52,165 nt of DNA from SBBG01 sp033717875 (GCA_033717875.1 JADDKJ010000024.1:1-52165); one strand, 5' to 3'; counted from the stretch's first letter, positions 20,510 through 28,804 are shown. Notes: generated by a model from the letters alone, not told the origin. Program-made: numbers and translations.

Positions 20510-20515
20510 TATAAT
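20510..20515 (+). promoter_or_regulatory. Candidate -10 box for speA
   Basis: TATAAT lies 33 bases before the speA ATG in the 115-bp speE-speA gap. The -35 region is not well conserved. Confidence 0.45.
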
Positions 20516-20548
20516 CTTTATCTCTTTTCTCTTGTATCTACTTCCAAA

Positions 20549-22432
20549 ATGACCGACTGGACCCTGCAACACGCCCGCGACACCTACAACATCGCCCACT
20601 GGAGCGGCGGCTATTTCGACGCTAACGCCGAAGGCCACTTGGTGGCACGGCCCGATCGCCAGCACGCCGGCGTGGACCTGTACCGGCTGGCCGAAGAGGT
20701 CCGGCAAAGGGGCCTGTCGCTGCCGGTGCTGGTGCGTTTCACCGACATCCTGCACGACCGGGTGGATACCTTGTGCAATGCCTTTGCCCAGGCGATGGCC
20801 ACCGACAGCTATCAGGCGCGCTTCACCGCGGTGTACCCGATCAAGGTTAACCAGCAGCGCAGCGTGGTCGAGCACATCCTCGCCCACGGCGGTGAACGGG
20901 TGGGGCTGGAGGCGGGTAGCAAGCCCGAGCTGCTGGCGGTACTGGCGCAGGTCCACGCCAACGGCGGCGTCGTCATCTGCAACGGCTACAAGGACCGCGA
21001 ATACATCCGTCTGGCGCTGATCGGCAAACAGCTCGGCCACCACGTATATATCGTCGTCGAAAAGCTTTCGGAGCTGGAGCTGATTCTGGAGGAGTCGCGC
21101 AACCTCGGCATCACGCCGCTGCTCGGCATGCGCATGCGCCTGGCCTCGATCGGCGCGGGCAAGTGGCAAAACACCGGCGGCGAGAAATCCAAGTTCGGCC
21201 TGTCGGCATCCCAGGTGCTGGAGGTCGTGGAGCGGCTGCGCGCGGCGGACATGCTCGACGTGCTGCAATTACTGCATTTCCATCTCGGTTCGCAGATCGC
21301 CAACATCCGCGATATCCAGCGGGGCATGCGCGAGGCCGCCCGTTATTATGCCGAGCTGCGGCGCATGGGCGCGGGCATTTCCTGTGTCGATGTCGGCGGC
21401 GGGCTGGGTGTGGACTACGAAGGTACGCGCTCGCGCAGCTTCTGCTCCATGAACTACAGCGTCGAGGAATACGCCAACAATGTGGTGCATGCGCTGTGGG
21501 AGATCTGCGCCGAGCAGGACCTTCCACACCCCGACATCATCACCGAATCGGGCCGCGCCATGACCGCCCACCACGCGGTGCTGATCACCAACGTCACCGA
21601 CATCGACCGCATCCCCGACGGCGCCGCGCTCAAACCCGCCGGCGACGACGAACCGCTAATCATCCAGGACCTCTGGCACAGCCTGACCAGCGCCTCCAGC
21701 CGCTCCGCGCTGGAAGCCTATCACGATGCGCAACACTGGCTGACCGAGGCGCAGGACATGTACACCCACGGCGTGCTGACGCTGGAACAGCGCGCCCGCG
21801 CCGAGCAAATCTATTTCGCCACCTGCCACAAGGTGCGCTCGCTGCTCCAGCCGGGCGTCAAATCCCATCGCGAGGCGCTGGACGAGCTGAACGAAAAACT
21901 GGCCGACAAGTATTTCTGCAATTTCTCCCTGTTCCAATCCATGCCCGACGTGTGGGCCATCGACCAGATCTTCCCCGTCGCGCCGCTGCATCGCCTCCAC
22001 GAACCCCCCACGCGCCGCGCCATCATCGAAGACCTGACCTGCGACTCCGACGGCTGCATCGAACAGTATGTCGACCGCGAGGGCGTCGAAAGCACCCTGC
22101 CCGTGCACGACTGGCAGCCGGGCCAATCCTATCTGCTCGGCATCTTCCTGGTCGGCGCCTACCAGGAAATCCTCGGTGACATGCACAACCTGTTCGGCGA
22201 CACCGATTCTGTAAACGTCGAGCTGACACCGGATGGCGGCTACCGCCTCGCCCAGCCGCAACGCGGCGACACCGTCGAATCGGTGCTGCGTTACGTCCAC
22301 TTCGACGCCGCCAGCCTGCTGGAAGCCTATCGCATCAAAATCAACAACGCCCCCCTCGGCGGCAAACAGCGCAAAGCCTATCTGGATGAATTGGCGGCGG
22401 GGCTGGAGGGGTATACTTATTTGGAGGAGTAG
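20549..22432 (+). CDS. speA: Biosynthetic arginine decarboxylase
   Basis: SpeA converts arginine to agmatine with pyridoxal phosphate. The 627-residue product has the PLP lysine in AVYPIKVNQQRSVVEHI (near residue 97), the phosphate-binding region HFHLGSQIANIRDI, the Gly-rich loop VGGGLGVDYEGTRS, and the C-terminal active-site Cys in DLTCDSDGCIEQYV. Length matches the biosynthetic group IV decarboxylases. The gene starts at ATG 20549 (MTDWTLQHARDTYNI) and is divergent from speE. Confidence 0.95.
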   Translation: MTDWTLQHARDTYNIAHWSGGYFDANAEGHLVARPDRQHAGVDLYRLAEEVRQRGLSLPVLVRFTDILHDRVDTLCNAFAQAMATDSYQARFTAVYPIKVNQQRSVVEHILAHGGERVGLEAGSKPELLAVLAQVHANGGVVICNGYKDREYIRLALIGKQLGHHVYIVVEKLSELELILEESRNLGITPLLGMRMRLASIGAGKWQNTGGEKSKFGLSASQVLEVVERLRAADMLDVLQLLHFHLGSQIANIRDIQRGMREAARYYAELRRMGAGISCVDVGGGLGVDYEGTRSRSFCSMNYSVEEYANNVVHALWEICAEQDLPHPDIITESGRAMTAHHAVLITNVTDIDRIPDGAALKPAGDDEPLIIQDLWHSLTSASSRSALEAYHDAQHWLTEAQDMYTHGVLTLEQRARAEQIYFATCHKVRSLLQPGVKSHREALDELNEKLADKYFCNFSLFQSMPDVWAIDQIFPVAPLHRLHEPPTRRAIIEDLTCDSDGCIEQYVDREGVESTLPVHDWQPGQSYLLGIFLVGAYQEILGDMHNLFGDTDSVNVELTPDGGYRLAQPQRGDTVESVLRYVHFDAASLLEAYRIKINNAPLGGKQRKAYLDELAAGLEGYTYLEE

Positions 22433-22484
22433 AGACGCTTCTCAATCGCGATGAAAAATGGTTGAAAAATTTCGCTATTGTCCG

Positions 22485-22506
22485 ATATTAACTTATAGGT
22501 TAATAT
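22485..22506 (+). promoter_or_regulatory. Operator/promoter of the toxin-antitoxin-chaperone operon
   Basis: ATATTAAC-TTATAG-GTTAATAT is a perfect 8-bp inverted repeat ending one base before the toxin's GTG. It overlaps promoter-like boxes TTGAAA (22462) with TATTAA, and TTGTCC (22478) with TAATAT. The position fits autorepression by the XRE antitoxin. Which box pair is used is open: the second would start transcription downstream of the GTG. Confidence 0.65.
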
Positions 22507-22507
22507 T

Positions 22508-22921
22508 GTGAGACTCCTGATCCTGGAGAAACAACAAAATACCGTGGCTGCCGCATGCTCGACCCGGGGAACATGCGATACGCTCGAATTCCTGCGCCAG
22601 GCACCGCCAAATATGGCGACACACGCCAAGGGTATGCGGGCTTTTTTCGTCCGCTATGCCCAAGGCGGACGGGCAGCCCTCACCACGGAAATGTTTCATG
22701 AGGCGAATAAAAAAGAAGGCATCTGGGAATTTCGAAAAGGGCGCCTTCGGATTTTCTGCTTCATGGACGGCGGCCGACTGGTGATCGCCACCCATGGCGC
22801 AATCAAAAAGACACAGAAAGCCGACCCACAAGAGATCGCTCGCGCCATCGAGATAAAACAGCGTTACTTCATGGCAAAAGTAAATGGCCATGTCGCAATC
22901 GAAGAGGAGTGCGCACCATGA
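22508..22921 (+). CDS. higB: HigB/RelE-like toxin of a type II system
   Basis: This 137-residue protein resembles phage Gp49-like/HigB toxins, ribosome-dependent mRNA endonucleases of the RelE/ParE fold. The core is GIWEFRKGRLRIFCFMDGG followed by RLVIATHGAIKKTQKADPQE, with the conserved Lys-Lys and the closing helix. The start is GTG 22508, directly after the operator. The gene order (toxin, antitoxin, SecB-like protein) and the 4-base ATGA overlap with the antitoxin indicate translational coupling. Function is inferred from family and neighbours. Confidence 0.8.
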   Translation: MRLLILEKQQNTVAAACSTRGTCDTLEFLRQAPPNMATHAKGMRAFFVRYAQGGRAALTTEMFHEANKKEGIWEFRKGRLRIFCFMDGGRLVIATHGAIKKTQKADPQEIARAIEIKQRYFMAKVNGHVAIEEECAP

Positions 22922-23313
22922 GTTTGAATGATGATGTTCGCTGGTATCGCCAGATTGAGCAAAACGATGATTACTGGATAGAATCCGCGAAAATCGACTT
23001 TGCTCTTGCCCTGGACAGGCTGTTACACCAGCAGAATCTGACCAAGCGCGCCCTGGCCGAACGCATGCACACAAGCCCGGCCTATATCACCAAGGCCCTG
23101 CGCGGTGACGCCAACCTGACGATTGACAGCATGGTCAGACTTGCCCGCGCGGCGGGCGGGGAACTCCATCTCCATATTGCCCAGCGATCCACTGGCGTGC
23201 GTTGGACGGAAATTATCCAAGGGGGCCTCCAGAAAAAGGAAGCAAGCGCTGTGCGTACCTGGGCGCATACCGCCAGCAAGGGAGCATCGCATGACCAACC
23301 CGTTGCGGCTTGA
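22918..23313 (+). CDS. higA: XRE-family antitoxin (HigA-like) with extended C-terminus
   Basis: This 131-residue protein has an N-terminal segment (SLNDDVRWYRQIEQNDDYW), a helix-turn-helix DNA-binding domain (NLTKRALAERMHTSPAYITK, then ALRGDANLTIDSMVRLA) around residues 40-80, and a tail of about 45 residues after GGELHLHIAQRS. In chaperone-dependent systems such a tail is the chaperone addiction region. ATG 22918 is used since AGAGGAG lies 8 bases before it. The 3' end overlaps the SecB-like gene by 23 bases. It probably represses from the dyad at 22485. Confidence 0.8.
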   Translation: MSLNDDVRWYRQIEQNDDYWIESAKIDFALALDRLLHQQNLTKRALAERMHTSPAYITKALRGDANLTIDSMVRLARAAGGELHLHIAQRSTGVRWTEIIQGGLQKKEASAVRTWAHTASKGASHDQPVAA

Positions 23314-23716
23314 GCAATATTTTTTCCCGCACCAGGAAGTACGGGCAAACCCCGGTCATGATCCTGCCGGGAAACTTGATGGCACTAATACGACGACTAA
23401 AACTAATATTAGTCGTATTCCAGATCGATCCGATGCCGTGATCGCTGAATGCGTACTAAGTTTGGACGAAACCACCAGCGAAAATCCGATCTACTTCTTC
23501 ACGCTTCACGTCTTCGGTATCTTTGTCGCACCGGAAGGCATGCCGGAGGATGTCATGATGCAAAGTGCCCCTCGCACCGCCATACCTATCCTCATCGGTG
23601 CCGCACGGGAGCGTCTGGCGGAACTGACGGCCAGGGCGCCGTGGGGCACCCTTTTCCTTAACACCGTGCCCATACAGATACAGAGTGGCGTGGTTGGTGA
23701 TACTCCGGAACCATGA
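23291..23716 (+). CDS. SecB-like chaperone of the toxin-antitoxin-chaperone locus
   Basis: This 141-residue protein shows the SecB pattern. AECVLSLDETTSENPIYFFT leads into LHVFGIFVAPEGMPED, which aligns with SecB's strand ending in AGIF. RTAIPILIGAARERLAELTA then aligns with SecB's NILFPYARE helix. APWGTLFLNTVPI matches SecB's FPPLLLAPVNF region. SecB-like proteins in such operons bind the antitoxin tail and protect it. The gene starts inside the antitoxin gene (ATG 23291, GGGAG upstream). An imperfect hairpin (AATACGAC ... GTCGTATT) lies in the coding region around 23386-23420. It is not a housekeeping secB, having no secretion neighbours. Confidence 0.68.
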   Translation: MTNPLRLEQYFFPHQEVRANPGHDPAGKLDGTNTTTKTNISRIPDRSDAVIAECVLSLDETTSENPIYFFTLHVFGIFVAPEGMPEDVMMQSAPRTAIPILIGAARERLAELTARAPWGTLFLNTVPIQIQSGVVGDTPEP

Positions 23717-23790
23717 TTCCGGGCATTGCGACTGGAACCTTTCCTGCGCGTATACTTGCAAGGCGGATACCACTCACGGAGGCGCTCACG

Positions 23791-24474
23791 ATGAAAAAAC
23801 TCGCATGGATTTTCGCTTGGCTCACCATCAGTCTGCCGCTGCACGCCGCATCCCTTGAAGACCTGAGCAACAAGGATGTCGTCAGCGGCCTGAAAGAGGC
23901 ACTGACACAAAGCTCTAGCGCGGCGGTGGGGAAACTCGGCCAGGAAAATGGATTTTTCGGCAATGACAAGGTCAAAATTCCACTGCCGGACAATCTGAGA
24001 AAGGTCGAAGGCATGATGCGCACCTTCGGCATGGGAAAACAGGCCGACGAGTTGATCCTTGCCATGAACCGTGCCGCCGAGGCGGCGGTACCGGAGGCCA
24101 AGACGCTGCTGATCGACGCGGCGAAGAAGATGACCGTGCAGGACGCCAAGGGCATACTCACCGGCGGGGATGATGCGGCGACCGCCTACTTCCGCAAAAA
24201 TACCGAAACGCAATTGACGCAAAAATTCCTGCCCATCGTCAAACAATCCACCGCCAAGGTAGGACTGGCGCAGAGTTACAACAGCCTTGCCGGCAAAGCC
24301 GCGAAATTCGGCTTGGCGAATGAAAAGCAGGCCACGATCGAGAATTATGTCACCGCCAAAGCCCTGGACGGCTTGTATCTGATGATGGCGGAAGAAGAAA
24401 AGGCCATCCGCGCCAACCCGCTCGAACGCACTGGCACTTATATACAGAAGGTATTTGGAATCCTGCGGAAGTAA
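23791..24474 (+). CDS. DUF4197 domain protein
   Basis: This 227-residue exported protein has a signal peptide (LAWIFAWLTISLPLHA) and matches DUF4197 along its length. Features are LSNKDVVSGLKEALTQ, then DNLRKVEGMMRTFGMGKQAD and FRKNTETQLTQKFLPI. Members are helical periplasmic proteins of unknown role. GGAGG lies 8 bases before ATG 23791. The next gene, a trypsin-like protease, starts 3 bases after its stop, so the two are probably cotranscribed. Confidence 0.87.
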   Translation: MKKLAWIFAWLTISLPLHAASLEDLSNKDVVSGLKEALTQSSSAAVGKLGQENGFFGNDKVKIPLPDNLRKVEGMMRTFGMGKQADELILAMNRAAEAAVPEAKTLLIDAAKKMTVQDAKGILTGGDDAATAYFRKNTETQLTQKFLPIVKQSTAKVGLAQSYNSLAGKAAKFGLANEKQATIENYVTAKALDGLYLMMAEEEKAIRANPLERTGTYIQKVFGILRK

Positions 24475-24476
24475 GC

Positions 24477-25379
24477 ATGAACCGGCGCGCGAAATCTGCA
24501 CGAACGCGATGCTTGTTTGTCGCCTTGCTATTCATGGCGGGCACGACCGGCAACGCCCATGCGCTCATGGCCGGCAACGCGCCGGATTCACCCGAGCGGC
24601 GCATCGACGCCAACACCACCTCATCACCCTGGACGGGCGTCGGCAGCCTGTCGGTCAAGGGTGGAACCTTCAGCGGTGTGGCGATAGGACCGCGCCATGT
24701 GCTGACCGCCGCGCATGTCGTCAAGGGCGTGGCGCCGGAAAAAATCATTTTCAATCTGAACTACGGCGATGATCTTTCGCACCGCATCCCGGCCAGCGCG
24801 GTATTCGTCCACCCGAACTATACCGGCTTCGACAAACACGACATTACCCGCGACGATATCGCCGTTGTCGAACTGAGCGTCGATGTACCGGAGGGCGTGG
24901 CGATGTATGATCTCAACACCGCGCCGCCCAGGCCCGGTCTGGTACTGACGCTGGTGGGGTATGGAGCGAGCGGCGGCGGGACGCAAGGCATCATCGTCGG
25001 CAGCAACCCCGCCGTCAAGCGTACCGGCAAAAACGCCGTGGACGGCGTTGTCGCGGATGACGAAGGAAGCGGTATACTGGAGGCCTATCTCTATGACTTC
25101 GACAGCCCGGACGAACCCGCAAACGGTAACCCAGCCACCCTGGGCAACGACATCGAAACCACCGTCGGCAACGGTGACTCGGGCAGCCCGGCGTTCATCG
25201 AGTCGCACGGCCGCTGGCTGCTTGCCGGAATCAACACTTTCCAGCTCGGCGCCAATGCGCCGAAATTCGGCTCTCTCGGCGGCGGCATGCTGATATCGGC
25301 CTATGCGAAGTGGATACAAGCCATTCTGCATCCACCGGCAAAAGTTACCACGACAAATCACCCGCCCGCAGCCCCATGA
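24477..25379 (+). CDS. Trypsin-like serine protease (S1), exported
   Basis: This 300-residue protein has a signal peptide (LFVALLFMAGTTGNAHA) and a chymotrypsin-fold domain. The triad is visible: His in VLTAAHVVKG (near residue 80), Asp in RDDIAVVELS, and Ser in GNGDSGSPAF (near residue 236). The specificity pocket cannot be read with confidence. It lacks PDZ domains, unlike the DegQ-type protease at 10713. The stop overlaps the start of mtfA (ATGA), and it follows the DUF4197 gene by 2 bp, so the three genes form a likely operon. Confidence 0.87.
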   Translation: MNRRAKSARTRCLFVALLFMAGTTGNAHALMAGNAPDSPERRIDANTTSSPWTGVGSLSVKGGTFSGVAIGPRHVLTAAHVVKGVAPEKIIFNLNYGDDLSHRIPASAVFVHPNYTGFDKHDITRDDIAVVELSVDVPEGVAMYDLNTAPPRPGLVLTLVGYGASGGGTQGIIVGSNPAVKRTGKNAVDGVVADDEGSGILEAYLYDFDSPDEPANGNPATLGNDIETTVGNGDSGSPAFIESHGRWLLAGINTFQLGANAPKFGSLGGGMLISAYAKWIQAILHPPAKVTTTNHPPAAP

Positions 25380-26140
25380 AACTCTTCAGACGCTGGCGGC
25401 GGCAACGTCATCTCCGGCAGGCGCTCATCCCCGAACCCTTGTGGGATGAAGCGATCGCTTCATTACCATTACTTGCCGGACTGAGCATCGACGAACAACA
25501 ACGGCTACGCGAACTCGTCATCCTGTTCCTGCGCGAGAAGATCTTCGAACCAGTGGAGGGGCTGGAGCTTGCTCCGACAGCGCAACTACTGATCGCAACC
25601 CAGGCCTGCCTGCCGATTCTCAACCTGGGACTCGACTGGTACGACGGATGGACCGCCATCATCGTCTACCCCGGCGAATTCGCCCACCGGCGCGAGATGA
25701 TGGACGAGGATGGCGTGATACATCAACACTATCAAGTGATGAGCGGCGAAGCCTGGCCGCAAGGCGGCGTGATCTTCTCGCTTGCCGATGCGGAAGCCTC
25801 GGGACTGTGCGACGGCTATAACGTGGTGATCCATGAAATGGCCCACAAGCTCGACATGCACAACGGTGAGGTCAACGGCTTTCCGCCACTCCATTCCGAC
25901 ATGCAACCCTCGGCATGGAGCGCCGCCTTCAGCCGCGCCTTCACCGACATGAACCGCCGCGTCGATAGCGGCGAGGACACCCCCATCGACCCTTATTGCA
26001 CCGAAGACGCCGGCGAATTCTTCGCCGTGCTGAGCGAATACTTCTTCGAACAACCGGCCTTGCTCAAACAGGAATACGCGCAGGTTTACCAGCAGCTTTC
26101 GTTGTTTTATCGCCAGGATCCGGCGACGCGGCCGCCTTAG
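25376..26140 (+). CDS. mtfA: MtfA-type zinc peptidase (M90)
   Basis: This 254-residue cytosolic zinc peptidase is of the MtfA family. In E. coli it binds the repressor Mlc and so affects glucose uptake. The zinc motif is HEMAH in VVIHEMAHKLDMHNGEVNGF, and the more distant Glu lies in EDAGEFFAVLSEYFFEQP. The basic start MKLFRRWRRQRHLRQAL is typical. ATG 25376 is preferred as the family begins there; longer versions would overlap the protease gene. It ends 9 bp from the convergent phoQ. Confidence 0.9.
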   Translation: MKLFRRWRRQRHLRQALIPEPLWDEAIASLPLLAGLSIDEQQRLRELVILFLREKIFEPVEGLELAPTAQLLIATQACLPILNLGLDWYDGWTAIIVYPGEFAHRREMMDEDGVIHQHYQVMSGEAWPQGGVIFSLADAEASGLCDGYNVVIHEMAHKLDMHNGEVNGFPPLHSDMQPSAWSAAFSRAFTDMNRRVDSGEDTPIDPYCTEDAGEFFAVLSEYFFEQPALLKQEYAQVYQQLSLFYRQDPATRPP

Positions 26141-26149
26141 GATAAGGCC

Positions 26150-27508
26150 TCACACCCCCGGCAACCGCACCTTCAGCGACGCCCCACCCAATTCGCTTTC
26201 CCCCACCTCCAGCACCCCGTCATAAACCCGCAAAATATCCCGCACCACCGCCAGTCCGATGCCATGCCCGCTGATCGTCTCGTCGGCGCGGGCGCCGCGT
26301 TGCAGCACTCGATCGGCATCTTCCGGCGGAATACCGGGGCCGTCGTCCTCCACCGTCAGCTCCAGGCCGGAACGGCGATGAAAGGTGTCGGCCAATGGCC
26401 GGGCGGCGACGACCACCTGTCCCCGGCACCACTTGTAGGCATTGTCCATCAGATTGCCGAGAAATTCCATGAGATCGCTCTCGTCGCCATAGAACACCGC
26501 ATCGGCATTTGCCTGAATGCGGCACTCCACACCTTTGTCGGCATACACCTTGTTGAGCGAAGCGGCGATGCGCTGCGCGACGTCGGCGACCGGAATCGGC
26601 GCGGACAAAGCTGTGCGACCGGAAGCGGCGGCACGCTGGAGCTGGTATTCGACAATCTGCGTCATGCGATCAACCTGTTCCTGCACGGTGTGGCGCAACT
26701 CTTCCACCGAACCTTCCTTCTCCACGGCGCCGCGCACCACGGCCAGCGGGGTTTTCAGGCTATGGGCGAGATCGCCGAGGGTATGCCGGTAGCGCTCCAA
26801 TTGCCCCTGCCCGTTGGTGATCAGCGCATTGAGGTTGTCAGTGAGACCGCGCAACTCTTTCGGATAACGGCCCTGCAACTGCGTGGCCTGCCCGGCTTCG
26901 ATGGCGGCCAGATCGGCGGCGGCGCGGCGTAACGGCGCCAGACCCCAGCGCAGAATGCTACCCTGCACCACCAGCAACAAAACCGCCACACCCCCCAGCC
27001 AGCCCCACAGGCTGCGCCGGAAACTATGCACCTGCACCTCAAGGCTGCTCCGGTTTTCCGCGACGCTGAACGTGAAACCGCGCGGCTTGCCCTTTACCTT
27101 CCATGACAGACCAAAACTCAAGGCATACAGGGGGGTGCCGTCAGAGGCAGTCACGCGCTCAAAGCGGTTGGTACCCATCGCCAAACCGAGGGTAAAAGGA
27201 ATTTCCAGATCCGCCATCGAAGGCGAGCGCAACACCTGCTTGCCGTCGTGCGAAGCGATCTGCCCATAAATACCGGAACCTGGCACCGAAAACCTCTTTT
27301 CAGGCAGTTGCTCCGTCACAGTCATCACCCCTTCCTTGCTCAACTCGGCCGCGGCAAGCAAGGCATAGATGTCACCCTGCAAGCGATCGCGCATCGCCGC
27401 TTCGGCACTGTCACGGAAAGCCTTGTCGAGCGTGAAGCCCGTCAGGCCAAGAAATCCCGCCAGCACCACGCTGCCGGCGAACAGTAGACGGGTATTGATG
27501 GAGAGCAT
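26150..27508 (-). CDS. phoQ: PhoQ-like sensor histidine kinase
   Basis: This 452-residue membrane kinase has an N-terminal helix (LLFAGSVVLAGFLGLTGF), a periplasmic sensor domain (about 30-165), a second helix (LWGWLGGVAVLLLVVQGSIL), a HAMP-like linker, the phospho-acceptor His in GDLAHSLKTPLAVVRG (near residue 258), and an ATPase domain with N box (LMDNAYKWCRG) and G boxes (VEDDGPGIP, GHGIGLAVV). HSLKTPLAV is the form seen in PhoQ. In enteric bacteria PhoQ senses low Mg2+ and cationic peptides; here the signal is unknown. The gene is separated from phoP by a 178-bp palindrome whose end (TTTTTAGGAT) lies directly before the ATG. Confidence 0.88.
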   Translation of the reverse strand: MLSINTRLLFAGSVVLAGFLGLTGFTLDKAFRDSAEAAMRDRLQGDIYALLAAAELSKEGVMTVTEQLPEKRFSVPGSGIYGQIASHDGKQVLRSPSMADLEIPFTLGLAMGTNRFERVTASDGTPLYALSFGLSWKVKGKPRGFTFSVAENRSSLEVQVHSFRRSLWGWLGGVAVLLLVVQGSILRWGLAPLRRAAADLAAIEAGQATQLQGRYPKELRGLTDNLNALITNGQGQLERYRHTLGDLAHSLKTPLAVVRGAVEKEGSVEELRHTVQEQVDRMTQIVEYQLQRAAASGRTALSAPIPVADVAQRIAASLNKVYADKGVECRIQANADAVFYGDESDLMEFLGNLMDNAYKWCRGQVVVAARPLADTFHRRSGLELTVEDDGPGIPPEDADRVLQRGARADETISGHGIGLAVVRDILRVYDGVLEVGESELGGASLKVRLPGV

Positions 27509-27510
27509 AT

Positions 27511-27688
27511 CCTAAAAATCCCAGATGGAACCGTAGCGAGAATGACTAAGGCGTTGAAGATGGGCGAAAAAATCGCGAAACATTCCGCAGCCGTAGTCAT
27601 GCACTACGGTGAGGACAGATTTCGCGATTTTTTCGCGCAGATTCGGCGTCTTAGGCATTTACAGTAGGTTCCACCTGGGGTTTTTAGG
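27511..27688. repeat. 178-bp near-palindrome between phoP and phoQ
   Basis: Outer arms CCTAAAAATCCCAGATGGAA (27511-) and the inverse ending TTTTTAGG (27688) pair over 22 bp with two mismatches. The next 57 bp pair without gaps at roughly 70%, including a perfect 16-17 bp block, GCGAAAAAATCGCGAAA and its inverse. The centre is CCGTAGT-CATGC-ACTACGG (27591-27609). It fills nearly all of the gap between the phoP stop and the phoQ start, and so would fold into one long hairpin in a phoPQ transcript. Confidence 0.88.
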
Positions 27689-27689
27689 A

Positions 27690-28370
27690 TTACTGTGTGC
27701 GTTCAAGGGTGAAGCGGTAACCTCGCCCGCGCAGCGTTTCGATGGGTTGCAGCGCACCGTCGGCATCCAGCTTGCGCCGCAAGCGCCCCACCAGGACTTC
27801 GAGCACATTGCTGTCGCGCTCGAAATCCTGGTCATAGAGATGTTCGGTGAGTTCGGTCTTGGATACAACCTCGCCGGCGTGCAGCATCAGATATTCGAGA
27901 AGGTGATATTCATACGCCGTCAGTTCCACAGCCGTACCGTGCACATTGACTTGCTGCGATACGGTATCCAGTTCCACCGGCCCATGGCGCAACACCGGCT
28001 GCGACCACCCCGCCGCGCGGCGCAATAGCACCTTGACGCGCGCCAGCAGCTCTTCCATGTGAAACGGCTTGACGAGATAATCGTCTCCTCCCGCTTCCAG
28101 ACCTTCCACTTTTTCCTGCCAGCGGCCGCGCGCGGTCAGTATCAGTATGGGAAAACTCTTGCCCGCCGCGCGCAGGCGCTTTATCACGTCGATGCCAGAC
28201 AGCTTCGGCAAACCCAGATCGACCACGGCGACATCGGCGGGGAACTCCTGCGCCATGTACAACCCCTCTTCCCCGTCGGCCGCCGCATCGACAGCGTAGC
28301 CTTCGTCGTGAAAACGGCTCGTCAGTTGTTCGCGCAGCGAAGCCTCGTCCTCGATGATCAATATACGCAT
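27690..28370 (-). CDS. phoP: PhoP-like response regulator (OmpR family)
   Basis: This 226-residue regulator has a receiver domain (MRILIIEDEASLREQL, acidic pocket EDE; phospho-acceptor Asp in VAVVDLGLPKLSG near residue 51; Lys in DYLVKPFH) and a winged-helix domain (TAYEYHLLEYLMLHAGEVVS and LVGRLRRKLDADG). Together with the kinase gene downstream it forms a PhoPQ-type pair. The first 13 bases overlap the 3' end of an IS1182 remnant, so the native promoter may have been replaced. The stop TAA abuts the palindrome. Confidence 0.9.
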   Translation of the reverse strand: MRILIIEDEASLREQLTSRFHDEGYAVDAAADGEEGLYMAQEFPADVAVVDLGLPKLSGIDVIKRLRAAGKSFPILILTARGRWQEKVEGLEAGGDDYLVKPFHMEELLARVKVLLRRAAGWSQPVLRHGPVELDTVSQQVNVHGTAVELTAYEYHLLEYLMLHAGEVVSKTELTEHLYDQDFERDSNVLEVLVGRLRRKLDADGALQPIETLRGRGYRFTLERTQ

Positions 28371-28804
28371 CGTTCGTCACAACCATGATACGCCAGCTTC
28401 TCGATATTGTGCATCAGGCAATACAGCTTCCATTGCCCATCCACCTTGGTTCTTCCGCGCAGGGTGAAACGGTTCAGTCGCTTGTTGCCACGCAGATAGG
28501 GGTCGGTGGCGGTGACAACGGGGAGCAAGAGCTCTTGCTCAGACCCCGTGCCGTGGGCCTGGGCGTCAATGATGATTTGCGTCTTATCACCCACCGCCGC
28601 CACACCGGTCTTGATGAGCGCGGCGGGGTGAAAGGCGGGGGCACCTTCGATGTCGTTTTTATAACGGGAATGGAAGTCCGAGAGGTCACGCTCGTGATCG
28701 ACAAGGTGGCAAAGCGTATGTTCAAAACTCCCGGATAATACTTGCCGGTCAAAATCGACGGGCAGAAGTTTTAGACTTTTGTGAACCGGTTTATAGCGCG
28801 CCAT
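28358..28804 (-). pseudogene. Internally deleted IS1182-family transposase remnant
   Basis: The 148-residue frame joins three parts of an IS1182-type transposase. The N-terminus is MARYKPVHKSLKLLPVDFDR with SRYKNDIEGAPAFHPAALIK. A middle piece is AQAHGTGSEQELLLPVV. The C-terminus is NKRLNRFTLRGRTKVDGQWK, then LYCLMHNIEKLA. Full-length proteins are about 450 residues, so two internal stretches are missing although the frame stays open. The catalytic region is largely gone, so it cannot transpose by itself. Its last codons run into the phoP start. Confidence 0.82.
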
